NCBI RefSeq assembly: GCF_016862115.1
Contig: NZ_BOMI01000150.1
Coordinates: forward strand, 1-53,108
Direction of reading: 5' to 3'
DNA: 53,108 nucleotides
Origin: Paractinoplanes deccanensis
GTDB lineage: Bacteria > Actinomycetota > Actinomycetes > Mycobacteriales > Micromonosporaceae
Of this stretch, positions 27,762-35,744 are shown piece after piece. The notes beneath the pieces were generated by a model that searched no databases, was not told the origin of the DNA, and saw nothing but the letters and a program-made list of their open reading frames with translations. The translations under genes and the position numbers were made by a program. Within the stretch, counting starts at the first letter, position 1. Every line of letters starts with the position of its first letter.

Positions 27762-29762
27762 GTGACGACGCACGGTGAGGCGGTCGGTCCGTCGGCCCTG
27801 TCCGCCGTGCCCGGCGCCACGCTCCCATCCACGAGCTCGGCGACAGACGCGCAGGTGAGCGCCGCGAGCGCCGATGCCGCGGACCACTCTGATCGTACGG
27901 AAGCCGTCGTGTCCCGTCAGCCACATCCGGATCCCGGCGCCGAGGAGCCCGAGGCCGCTCCCGCTCCCGCTTCCGACCCCACGGAAAAGCCGCAGGAAGC
28001 GCCCGAGGCCGAGGCGGTCCTGGCCGAGGGCCCGGCCGTGGAGCTGCCGCCGGCCGTGGCCAAGCTCGCGACGGCCCTCACCCGGCTGCGCGCCGCGATC
28101 GACGCCGCCTCGTACCCGTTGATCATGCCGTCGGCCGAGGAGGCCCAGCGCGTCGGCGCGGCGCTGGTCGCCCAGCTCGACGACTACCTGCTGCCCCGCC
28201 TCGCCCGCCTCGACGCGCCGCTGCTGGTGGTCGTCGGCGGCTCCACCGGCGCGGGCAAGTCGACGCTGGTCAACAGCATCGTCCGGGCCCCGGTCAGCGC
28301 GGCCGGCGTGCTGCGGCCGACCACCCGCTCGCCCGTGCTGGTGAGCAACCCGGCCGACCTGCCCTGGTTCCAGCAGGGCCGGCTCCTACCCGGCCTCGTG
28401 CGCACCCGCGAGTCGAGCACCGACGCGCGCACGCTCCAGCTCGTCTCGGCGCCTGGGCTCGGCGCGGGCCTGGCGTTCCTCGACGCCCCCGACATCGACT
28501 CGGTGGTCGACCTCAACCGCAAGCTCGCCGCGCAGCTGCTCGCGGCGGCCGACCTGTGGCTCTTCGTCACCACCGCGGCCCGCTACGCCGACGCGGTGCC
28601 GTGGGAGCTGCTGACCACCGCCCGCCTGCGCGGCACGGTGATCGCCCTGGTCCTCGACCGGGTGCCGCCCGAGGCCGCCGGCGAGGTCGCCACCCACCTC
28701 GGCGACATGCTCGCCGTCCGCGAGCTGGGCGGGGCGCCGCTGTTCGTGCTGCCCGAGATCCGGCTGGACGGCCAGGGGCTCATCCCCGAGGACGTGATCC
28801 GCCCGCTGCACGACTGGTTCGGCCAGCTCGCCTCCGACGCCAACGCGCGCGGCGCGGTGGTGCGCCAGACCCTGGACGGCGCGCTGATCGCGCTCGGCCC
28901 GGCCGTCGAGGGCCTGGCCGAGGCCGCCGAGGAGCAGGGCCGGGCCGCCAAGGCGCTGAACGACCGGGTCGACGCCGCCTATCGCAACGCCCGCCGGACG
29001 ATGGCCGAGGGCCTGCGCGACGGACGGCTGCTGCGCGGCGAGGTGCTGGCCCGGTGGCAGGAGTTCGTCGGCACGGGCGAGTTCCTCAAGACCCTCGAGA
29101 ACAAGGTCGGCCAGCTGCGCGACAAGCTCATCTCGGCGATCACCGGGCGCCCGCTGCCCGGCCGCAACCTCCAGGCCGCGCTCGAGTCGCAGCTGGTCAC
29201 GCTGCTGCGCGGGGTCGCGGCCGACGCCGCCGAGCAGGCGTACGCGGCCTGGCAGGCCCACCCGGCCGGCGCGGCGCTGCTCGAGCCCGCCCTCCAGCGG
29301 CCCTCGCCCGAGCTGCCGGAGCGGGCCGAGCGCCTGGTCCGCGACTGGCAGGAGTGGGTGCTCGGCCTGGTCCGCTCCGAGGGCGCCGAAAAGAGGGTGG
29401 TCGCCCGCGGCGCGGCCTACGCGGTGAACGGCGCCGGCCTGGCCGTGATGATCGCCGTCTTCACCACGACCGCCTTCATCCCGACCGGCCTCGAGGTCGC
29501 CAGCGGCGCGGCCACCACGGTCGCCGCCCAAAAGGTGCTCGAGGCGATCTTCGGCGACCAGGCGATCCGTACCCTGGCCACGCAGGCCCGCGAAGACCTG
29601 ATGCTCCGCGTCGGCGAGCTGCTCGACCAGGAGGCGGCCCGATTCGGCGACCGCCTTGCCCAGGCCGGCCCGGCGGCCGATCCTGGGAGCGAGCTTCGGC
29701 GCGCCGCCGCCGAGGTGGAGGAAGCCCGTAGCGAACTCGCGTTGACCGGGAGCGCGTCATGA
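27762..29762 (+). CDS. Dynamin-like GTPase, first of a tandem pair (DynA/B-type)
   Basis: This 666-residue protein has a disordered Ala/Glu/Pro-rich N-terminus of about 90 residues, then a GTPase domain with the P-loop GGSTGAGKST (about residues 160-169), a conserved PTTRSPVLV switch-like segment and DAPDIDSV in the G3 position. A G4 NKxD motif is not clear (LVLDRV instead). A long helical region follows, with a hydrophobic hairpin-like stretch GAGLAVMIAVFTTTAFIPTGLEVASGAATTV near residues 555-585, typical of bacterial dynamin-like membrane insertion. By family and tandem arrangement it resembles Streptomyces DynA/DynB, which stabilise FtsZ rings in sporulation septa. The GTG at 27762 may be leaderless (CACTCT 6 nt upstream). 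The stop overlaps the next gene by 4 nt. Confidence 0.82.
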   Translation: MTTHGEAVGPSALSAVPGATLPSTSSATDAQVSAASADAADHSDRTEAVVSRQPHPDPGAEEPEAAPAPASDPTEKPQEAPEAEAVLAEGPAVELPPAVAKLATALTRLRAAIDAASYPLIMPSAEEAQRVGAALVAQLDDYLLPRLARLDAPLLVVVGGSTGAGKSTLVNSIVRAPVSAAGVLRPTTRSPVLVSNPADLPWFQQGRLLPGLVRTRESSTDARTLQLVSAPGLGAGLAFLDAPDIDSVVDLNRKLAAQLLAAADLWLFVTTAARYADAVPWELLTTARLRGTVIALVLDRVPPEAAGEVATHLGDMLAVRELGGAPLFVLPEIRLDGQGLIPEDVIRPLHDWFGQLASDANARGAVVRQTLDGALIALGPAVEGLAEAAEEQGRAAKALNDRVDAAYRNARRTMAEGLRDGRLLRGEVLARWQEFVGTGEFLKTLENKVGQLRDKLISAITGRPLPGRNLQAALESQLVTLLRGVAADAAEQAYAAWQAHPAGAALLEPALQRPSPELPERAERLVRDWQEWVLGLVRSEGAEKRVVARGAAYAVNGAGLAVMIAVFTTTAFIPTGLEVASGAATTVAAQKVLEAIFGDQAIRTLATQAREDLMLRVGELLDQEAARFGDRLAQAGPAADPGSELRRAAAEVEEARSELALTGSAS

Positions 29763-31441
29763 GCCTGGTGGAGAAGGTGCGAGGCGCACACAGCGCGGAC
29801 GACGGCCGCGTCGACCCCGATCGGCTGGTCCAGCGGCTCGAGGCGCTGGGCCGGTTCCTGCGGCTGGTCGACCCCCATCTGCCCGACGGCGACCTGGTCG
29901 CCGCCCACACGCTGATCGAGCGGGCCGGCAACCGGCTCGCGCTCTCGCGCGACCACACCGTCGTCGCGCTCGCCGGCAGCACGGGCAGCGGCAAGTCCAG
30001 CCTGTTCAACGCGCTGGCCCGGCTCAAGCTCTCGCCGGTCGGCGTGCGCCGGCCGACCACCGGCGTCGCGCACGCCTGCGTGTGGGGCCCGCTCGAGCCG
30101 GCGAACAAGCTGCTCGACTGGGTCGGCGTGCTGCCGCGCCACCGGTTCATCCGGGAGAGCGCGCTCGACGGCGACGACGAGGCCGCGCTGCGCGGGCTGG
30201 TCCTGCTCGACCTGCCCGACTTCGACTCCGTCGAACGTGGACACCGGCTCGAGGTCGACCGGCTGCTCGGCCTCGTCGACCAGATCGTCTGGGTGGTCGA
30301 CCCGCAGAAGTACGGCGACCGGATCCTGCACCAGGCCTACCTCTCCCAGTTCCGCTCGCACGCGGACGTCACCGTCGTGGTGCTCAACCAGGCCGACCGG
30401 CTGTCCACCCAGGACACCGAGCTGGTGCTCGACGACCTCAAGCGCCTGCTCGTCGACGACGGCCTGAGCGCGGCGCCGGTGCTCGCCACCTCGGCCAAGC
30501 AGCCCGGCATGCTGGCCGAGCTGCGCACCACGCTCGAGACCACGGTGGCGAGCAAGCAGGCCGCGCTGCGCCGCGTCGCGGGCGACGTCGACGCGGTCAG
30601 CGAGCCGCTGATGGCCATGATCGGGCCGCCGGCCGCCGAGGACGAGGTCGACCGGGCCACGGTCCGCCAGCTCACCGAGGCGCTCGCGGCCTCGGCCGGC
30701 GTGGGGGCGGCGGCCGACGCCGCGGCGGCCGCGTACCGGCACCGGGCGGCCGCGGCCACCGGCTGGCCGCTCGTCCGCGGCCTGCGCAAGCTCCGGCCCG
30801 ACCCGCTCAAGCGGCTCCATCTCGACACGGCCGCCGAGACCGACGCGGTCTCCACCGACATCGTGCCGCGCACCTCGCTGCCCGAGGCGGACGCGGCGCA
30901 GAAGTCCGCGGTCGGCCTCTCGGTGCGCGCCGTCGCCACCCGCGCGGCCGCCCCGCTGCCCGAGGTGTGGACGCCGGCGCTCACCAACGCCGCCCGCTCG
31001 CGGGCCGCCGACCTGCCGGACGCGCTCGACCGCGCGGTCGGCAAGACCCAGCTCGGCATGGACAAGACGCCGCTGTGGTGGCGTGCGGTCGGTGCCCTCC
31101 AGTGGCTGCTGATCACGGCCGCCGTGGTGGGTCTCGGCTGGCTGCTGCTGGGCTACGTGGTGCGGCTGCTCGGCCTGCCCGAGTTGGACAATCCCCAGGT
31201 CGGCGCGGTGCCACTGCCGACCGTCCTGCTGCTCGGCGGGCTCTTCCTGGGCGTGGTGCTGTGGCTCGCGCTCAAGCCGATCGTTGAGTGGGGATCGAGA
31301 CGCGCCCGCAAGAAGGCCGAGCAGCGGCTACGGCAGTCGATCACCGAGGTGGCCCGGGAGTACGTGGTCGCCCCGGTCCGCGAGGTGCTCAACGCGTACG
31401 CACAAGCGCGTGAAGCTCTCACGGCGGTCCGCACGGAGTAG
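29759..31441 (+). CDS. Dynamin/YfjP-like GTPase, second of the pair
   Basis: This 560-residue protein has a complete-looking GTPase domain: G1 GSTGSGKSS (about residues 70-78), switch PTTGVAHACVWG, G3 DLPDFDS and G4 NQAD. The C-terminal part contains two membrane helices (LLITAAVVGLGWLLLGYVVRLL and TVLLLGGLFLGVVLWLAL) followed by a basic amphipathic tail. It would sit in the cytoplasmic membrane and is expected to work with the preceding dynamin-like protein, with which it is translationally coupled (ATGA at 29759). Role in septation is inferred from the Streptomyces pair. Confidence 0.84.
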   Translation: MSLVEKVRGAHSADDGRVDPDRLVQRLEALGRFLRLVDPHLPDGDLVAAHTLIERAGNRLALSRDHTVVALAGSTGSGKSSLFNALARLKLSPVGVRRPTTGVAHACVWGPLEPANKLLDWVGVLPRHRFIRESALDGDDEAALRGLVLLDLPDFDSVERGHRLEVDRLLGLVDQIVWVVDPQKYGDRILHQAYLSQFRSHADVTVVVLNQADRLSTQDTELVLDDLKRLLVDDGLSAAPVLATSAKQPGMLAELRTTLETTVASKQAALRRVAGDVDAVSEPLMAMIGPPAAEDEVDRATVRQLTEALAASAGVGAAADAAAAAYRHRAAAATGWPLVRGLRKLRPDPLKRLHLDTAAETDAVSTDIVPRTSLPEADAAQKSAVGLSVRAVATRAAAPLPEVWTPALTNAARSRAADLPDALDRAVGKTQLGMDKTPLWWRAVGALQWLLITAAVVGLGWLLLGYVVRLLGLPELDNPQVGAVPLPTVLLLGGLFLGVVLWLALKPIVEWGSRRARKKAEQRLRQSITEVAREYVVAPVREVLNAYAQAREALTAVRTE

Positions 31442-31475
31442 TTCCAGCAGCGACAGTCACGGGTACGCTCGCGAC

Positions 31476-32687
31476 ATGCCGGCACCTCAGACTCCGTACG
31501 AAGCGGTCCTGCACGCGGCCCGCGACGTGGCGAAGCTCGACTGCGCGCTGGACGCCGAGATGCTGGGCACCGCCCTGCTCGGCAGTGTCTACTCCGTGGC
31601 GGCCGAGGACAGGGCCGCCGCCGTGCGCGACTTCGTCAGCGGTTTCCTCGCCGCCACCGCGCGCCGGCGCACCGCCGCCGCCACCACGATCCGCGAGGTC
31701 TTCGCCACGCTGGTGCCCGACGCGGAGGGCGCCGACCAGGTGCGCCGCGGATCGCAGGCGCCGCCGTGGACGGCGCAGCTGGGGCGCGTGCGGCCCACCG
31801 GGTGCTACGCCTACGGCGACGTGTACGGCGATCAGACGTCCTATCTGGTCACCTACGCCTACGAGGACGCGGACGAGGGCGGTCCCGAGCACGCCGTCGT
31901 CGCCCTGGTCGACCACAACATCGGCATCACCAAGGACATCTTCGTCGGCACGTCGGCCGAGCGGATCCTCGCGCAGGTGCGCCAGATGTGCGCCGACGAC
32001 GAGCTGACCTGGTTCCGCGAGGAGGACCCGGGCCGGCTGCGCGGCGAGGTCACCCGCCACCTCGAGATCACCGACGGGCTGGGCGACCTGCCGTCCGAGG
32101 GCTCGCTCTCCACCGATCGCGCGCTGGCCGCGGCCCGGCTGGCGCTGCTGCCGGCCACCACGACGCCGCCGCTCGACGAGCCGCCGCCCACGAACGGGCA
32201 CGACCTGGTGCGCGACTTCATGTCCTCGCCCGAGGCGTCCCGCTTCGGTCTCGACCGGATCACCGCCGACGACGAGCTGGCCTCACTGCACTTCTGCCTG
32301 AGCCTGATCCTCGACCACGCGGCCGGCCTGCCCGAGCCCGACCCGCTGCGCTGGAGCCCGGCGGTGGCCGGGCTCTTCCTGCTCGACTGGGTGCACCGGC
32401 GGGCGGTCCTCGACATGGACGACGCCGCGATGCTGCCGCGGGTCACGCGGGCCTGGTCGGCCTACGCGACGCGGCGCCGCGACCTGCCCGAGAGCGCGGC
32501 GACGCAGACCGACGAGGTGGTCGAGGAGATGATCCCCGAGTTCGCCCGGCTGTACGCGACGGGCGAGCGGCGCAGCCCGGCGACGGCGGCCGTGGCCCAG
32601 CTGATCTCCGAGGGCGTCGACCCGAACGACGCCGACGCCATCGACGCCTGGCTGGAGGCCAACCGCTACCGCCTCGACGGGGGCTAA
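31476..32687 (+). CDS. Hypothetical protein, 403 residues
   Basis: I do not recognise a named domain. The protein is soluble and helical. It contains a possible beta segment with YGDVYGDQTSYLVTYAYEDADEGGPEHAVVALVDHNIG and then a helical C-terminal half with regularly spaced acidic residues. Similar uncharacterised proteins occur in actinomycetes, to my recollection. The ATG at 31476 lies 6 nt after TACGCT (31464-31469), a good leaderless start, so it has its own promoter despite being only 34 bp from the GTPase gene. Its stop overlaps the convergent gene's stop by 4 nt. Confidence 0.75.
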   Translation: MPAPQTPYEAVLHAARDVAKLDCALDAEMLGTALLGSVYSVAAEDRAAAVRDFVSGFLAATARRRTAAATTIREVFATLVPDAEGADQVRRGSQAPPWTAQLGRVRPTGCYAYGDVYGDQTSYLVTYAYEDADEGGPEHAVVALVDHNIGITKDIFVGTSAERILAQVRQMCADDELTWFREEDPGRLRGEVTRHLEITDGLGDLPSEGSLSTDRALAAARLALLPATTTPPLDEPPPTNGHDLVRDFMSSPEASRFGLDRITADDELASLHFCLSLILDHAAGLPEPDPLRWSPAVAGLFLLDWVHRRAVLDMDDAAMLPRVTRAWSAYATRRRDLPESAATQTDEVVEEMIPEFARLYATGERRSPATAAVAQLISEGVDPNDADAIDAWLEANRYRLDGG

Positions 32688-34162
32688 TGCCGGGTGTGGT
32701 CCTCGGCGTGGTCGGCGTGATGCCGGCCGACGCGGGAGCTGCGCCGCTGCTCCGGGGTCTGGTCGTCGGCGTGGTGCAGGCTGCCGGCGCGGTGGGCGCC
32801 CCGGTAGGACCGGTTGGCGATCTGGTTCTCCTCCGAGCGGGCCTCGGGGATGAGGCGGCGGCCGTGATACCCGCCGGTGTTCGCATAGCTGCGCTCGAGG
32901 ATGCGGGTCGCTCGGATGTTGTGCGGGCGTTCGGTCACTGCTGACCTCCGGTGACGGTTGACCTTCTTCTCGGGTGTCTTCTCGCCGCGCTCGCAGCGGC
33001 GATCGTCGGAATGGCCGGGCCGGCGATGATGGGACGGCTCGTCGCCGCAGCGGCCGCGTTCGTGGCAGACGGGACGGTGGTTCCAGGCGGGCTGCTCGTC
33101 GGGCACCTCGGGCAGCCCGGGCACGGACGGCATCTCGCCGTCACCCTGGTCGCCGTGGCCCTGGTCGCCGTGGCCCTGGTCGCCGTGGCCCTGGTCGCCG
33201 TGGCCCTGGTCGCCGTGGCCCTGGTCGCTGTGGCCCTGGTCGCCGTCGCTGCCGTGGTCGTCCTTGCCGCCCTGGTTGCCTTCGCTGCCCTGGTCGCCGT
33301 CGTCCCCCTCGCCGGAGGAGCCGTCGTGGGACCAGTCGTCGCCCTCGTCGCCCTCGTCGCCGGCGTCCCGGCCGGACGGCTCATCACGGCCGGACGGCTC
33401 ATCACGGCCGGACGGCTCATCACGGCCGGACGGCTCATCACGGCCGGGCGCGCCACCGCGGGCGGGCGCGTCGTCGCGGGCGGGCGCGTCGTCGCGGGCG
33501 GGCGCGTCGTCGCGGGCGGGCACGTCGTCGGCCGGCGGCGCCTGGAGCTCCGGCTCCCTGGGCTCGGCGGGCACGACCGGCAGATCCGGCACGGCCGGGA
33601 TCCCCGCGCGAGCCGCCGCCCACCGCTTCTTCGGGGCCTTCTTGTCGCCGGTCCTCTCGCCCGCCGGGCGCGCGCCGCGCGGCGTGTCCCCCGATGGGGC
33701 GTCCGGCCGGGTGGCCGGCGCCGGCTTTCGCATACCGGCCTGCCCCAGCAGGATCCCCAGTCGGCGCGCCGCGTCGGCGGCCTGCCGCGCGCCCTGCGAG
33801 GTGGGCGACTCCCCCGGGGCCGGCACGGCGGGCGCCGGCCCGGCCGAGGCCGACGCGGACGGCGGCACCGAGACCGGCCCCGGCACCGCCGGCGGCAGCA
33901 CGGGCACGTCCATCGTGTCGGTGCGGTCCCCGTTGATCTCGCTGGTGCCGGCCGTGATCGCCGCGAGCGTGGGCATCGAGGCGAGCCCCACCAGGAGCGC
34001 CACGATCAGCACGTACCGGCGGGTGGGTCCGGAGAAGCCGGTGTCGGCGCGGTACACCCCGTTGAGACGCTTGCGCATCACCTTCATCGGCGGCACGAGA
34101 TCGTCGTCGCGCTGATCCGGCACGGTCCGGTTCCCTCCCAACGAGTCACGATCGCGAGTCAC
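32684..34162 (-). CDS. Single-pass membrane protein with Asp/His/Gly repeat tail
   Basis: This 492-residue protein has a basic N-terminus (MRKRLNGVYRAD...TRRY), one membrane helix (VLIVALLVGLASMPTLAAIT, about residues 51-70) and a long, probably extracytoplasmic, low-complexity part. It holds tandem PARDDA (4 copies), SGRDEP (4 copies) and GHGDQ (about 6 copies) units and a His/Arg-rich C-terminus with three Cys. The Asp/His repeats could bind metal ions. No named domain is recognised. The start is uncertain: GTG at 34162 lies within a set of four GTCACGA repeats, and ATGs at 34087 and 34078 are better placed in front of the membrane helix. Confidence 0.72.
   Translation of the reverse strand: MTRDRDSLGGNRTVPDQRDDDLVPPMKVMRKRLNGVYRADTGFSGPTRRYVLIVALLVGLASMPTLAAITAGTSEINGDRTDTMDVPVLPPAVPGPVSVPPSASASAGPAPAVPAPGESPTSQGARQAADAARRLGILLGQAGMRKPAPATRPDAPSGDTPRGARPAGERTGDKKAPKKRWAAARAGIPAVPDLPVVPAEPREPELQAPPADDVPARDDAPARDDAPARDDAPARGGAPGRDEPSGRDEPSGRDEPSGRDEPSGRDAGDEGDEGDDWSHDGSSGEGDDGDQGSEGNQGGKDDHGSDGDQGHSDQGHGDQGHGDQGHGDQGHGDQGHGDQGDGEMPSVPGLPEVPDEQPAWNHRPVCHERGRCGDEPSHHRRPGHSDDRRCERGEKTPEKKVNRHRRSAVTERPHNIRATRILERSYANTGGYHGRRLIPEARSEENQIANRSYRGAHRAGSLHHADDQTPEQRRSSRVGRHHADHAEDHTRH
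33146..33250 (-). repeat. 15-bp tandem repeat coding GHGDQ
   Basis: CTGGTCGCCGTGGCC is repeated about seven times head to tail; the sixth copy has one change and the last is degenerate. It stays in frame in the coding strand. Confidence 0.95.
33371..33442 (-). repeat. 18-bp tandem repeat coding SGRDEP
   Basis: GCCGGACGGCTCATCACG occurs four times without change. Confidence 0.95.
33458..33529 (-). repeat. 18-bp tandem repeat coding PARDDA
   Basis: GCGGGCGGGCGCGTCGTC occurs four times, the last with one change (GCAC for GCGC). Confidence 0.95.
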
Positions 34163-34186
34163 GAGCTGGTCACGAACGAGTCACGA
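34145..34186. promoter_or_regulatory. Four direct GTCACGA repeats, 11-13 bp apart
   Basis: GTCACGA starts at 34145, 34158, 34169 and 34180. The 11-bp period of the last three is one helical turn, as in PhoP-type direct-repeat operators. They overlap the annotated start of the repeat membrane protein. Confidence 0.45.
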
Positions 34187-34604
34187 ACAGGTCGGCCGAC
34201 ACGGCACGCAAATGATCAACATGGATCCGTCCCGGCTACCGGAGTGAACGACGCATCCGCATATCGGCAGCGGCGGAATCGCTCCGTTCGTACGGTAGTG
34301 ACCGTACGAAAACCACTTAATAGGACAAATACGGGCACCGATGTGACCGGTGAATTTCGCAGTTGTGATCGACCCGACCTGTAACGGGGCTCACGTTCTC
34401 TGTCAGGATGGGGGCGACGGCACCGCCGCCGTCGCTTCGCCGACTCAGCGGGGCGTGGTGGGGGCCGTCACTCCCCGGCGGGGTCTCGGCCCGCGCCGAA
34501 ACGCTGCGCGGCAACCTCACCCGGGCCAGGCGCGGCGACCGAGGCGGTTCGCCGCGTGGACGGGCAACACCCGCCGCGGCGCTGACACGAAACAGGGAGA
34601 CACG
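34163..34604. other. Intergenic region before the dehydrogenase operon
   Basis: These 440 bp hold a 24-bp palindrome (annotated separately) and AT-richer patches near 34310-34370. No gene is supported; the frame extending E1 alpha upstream of 34605 has poor codon use. Confidence 0.5.
34287..34310. promoter_or_regulatory. 24-bp palindromic operator candidate
   Basis: TTCGTACGGT-AGTG-ACCGTACGAA has two perfect 10-bp arms. It lies in the divergent region between the repeat membrane protein and the 2-oxoacid dehydrogenase operon. The form suits a dimeric repressor such as a TetR or GntR family protein. Confidence 0.65.
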
Positions 34605-35744
34605 ATGGCGAACGGCGAAAGCGAAGTCGGTGCCGACGCACCGGCAGGCGGCTTCGTCCAACTGCTCACCCCCGAGGGGGAGCGCGTCGACAGCGTCACG
34701 ACCGCGGACGGCACGACGTACTCCGTCGACTTCACCGACGACGAGTACAAGGGCCTCTACCACGACCTGGTGACGGTCCGCCGGCTCGACGGCGAGGCGC
34801 TCGCGCTCCAGCGGCAGGGCGAGCTCGGCCTCTGGGCCAGCCTGCTCGGCCAGGAAGCGGCCCAGGTCGGCTCCGGACGGGCCCTGCGCCCGCAGGACAT
34901 GGCCTTCCCGACCTACCGCGAGCACGGTGTCCTCTACACCCGCGGCATCGACCCGATCATGCCATTCGGCTTGTTCCGCGGCGTCGACCAGGGTGGCTGG
35001 GATGCCAACGAGCACAAGTTCAACGGCTACACGGTGGTGATCGGGGCACAGACCCTGCACGCCACCGGGTACGCGATGGGCGTGACCATGGACGGCAAGA
35101 CCGGCGGCCCCGACGGCGAGGCCGTGATCGCCTACTTCGGCGACGGTGCCACCAGCCAGGGCGAGGTAAACGAGTCGTTCGTCTGGTCCGGGGTGTTCAA
35201 CGCCCCGATCGTGTTCTTCTGCCAGAACAACCAGTACGCGATCTCCGAGCCGCTCGAGCGCCAGACCCGCATCCCGCTCTACCGCCGGGCCGCCGGCTTC
35301 GGCTTCCCCGGCGTCCGCATCGACGGCAACGACGTGCTGGCCAGCTACGCGGTCACCCGGTCCGCGCTCGACCGCGCGCGCCAGGGCGAGGGCCCGACGC
35401 TGATCGAGGCGTACACGTACCGCATGGGCGCGCACACCAGCTCGGACGACCCGACGCGCTACCGCATCGCCAGCGAGGTCGAGTCGTGGAAGGCCAAGGA
35501 CCCGATCTCCCGGCTCCGGGCGTTCCTCACCAAGCAGCAGATCGCGGACGACGCGTTCTTCGCCGAGGTCGACGAGGCGGCCAAGACGCTCGCCCTCGAC
35601 CTGCGCGAGCGGGTGCTGGCCATGCCCGATCCCGCGCCCGTCACGATGTTCGACCACGTCTATCCCAACGGCTCGCCCGATCTCGACGAGCAGCGCCGGC
35701 AGTTCGCCGACTACCAGGCTTCGTTCGAGGGGAGCGAGCACTGA
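34605..35744 (+). CDS. bkdA: 2-oxoacid dehydrogenase E1 component, alpha subunit
   Basis: This 379-residue subunit carries the thiamine-diphosphate motif GDGATSQGEVNES...NN (about residues 180-210) and the RxxxR-type segment RMGAHTSSDDPTRYR. With the beta subunit it decarboxylates a 2-oxoacid and transfers the acyl group to E2 lipoate. Whether the substrate is branched-chain 2-oxoacids or pyruvate cannot be settled by eye; the overall form resembles actinobacterial BkdA/PdhA. The ATG at 34605 has AGGGAGA about 5 nt upstream, which decides it over the longer open frame. It overlaps E1 beta by 1 nt. Confidence 0.92.
   Translation: MANGESEVGADAPAGGFVQLLTPEGERVDSVTTADGTTYSVDFTDDEYKGLYHDLVTVRRLDGEALALQRQGELGLWASLLGQEAAQVGSGRALRPQDMAFPTYREHGVLYTRGIDPIMPFGLFRGVDQGGWDANEHKFNGYTVVIGAQTLHATGYAMGVTMDGKTGGPDGEAVIAYFGDGATSQGEVNESFVWSGVFNAPIVFFCQNNQYAISEPLERQTRIPLYRRAAGFGFPGVRIDGNDVLASYAVTRSALDRARQGEGPTLIEAYTYRMGAHTSSDDPTRYRIASEVESWKAKDPISRLRAFLTKQQIADDAFFAEVDEAAKTLALDLRERVLAMPDPAPVTMFDHVYPNGSPDLDEQRRQFADYQASFEGSEH

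Noticed and set aside
33146..33529. Possible CRISPR array
   Set aside because: Repeats are directly adjacent, of 15 or 18 bp, without spacers, and in frame with a protein gene.
32951..34384. Plus-strand frame of Val/Ala repeats opposite the Asp/His repeat protein
   Set aside because: The minus strand has a credible start region and membrane helix; the plus frame only mirrors the repeats.
34350..34604. 85-residue upstream extension of E1 alpha
   Set aside because: The ATG at 34605 has a strong ribosome site and the extension is Arg/Pro-rich without family similarity.
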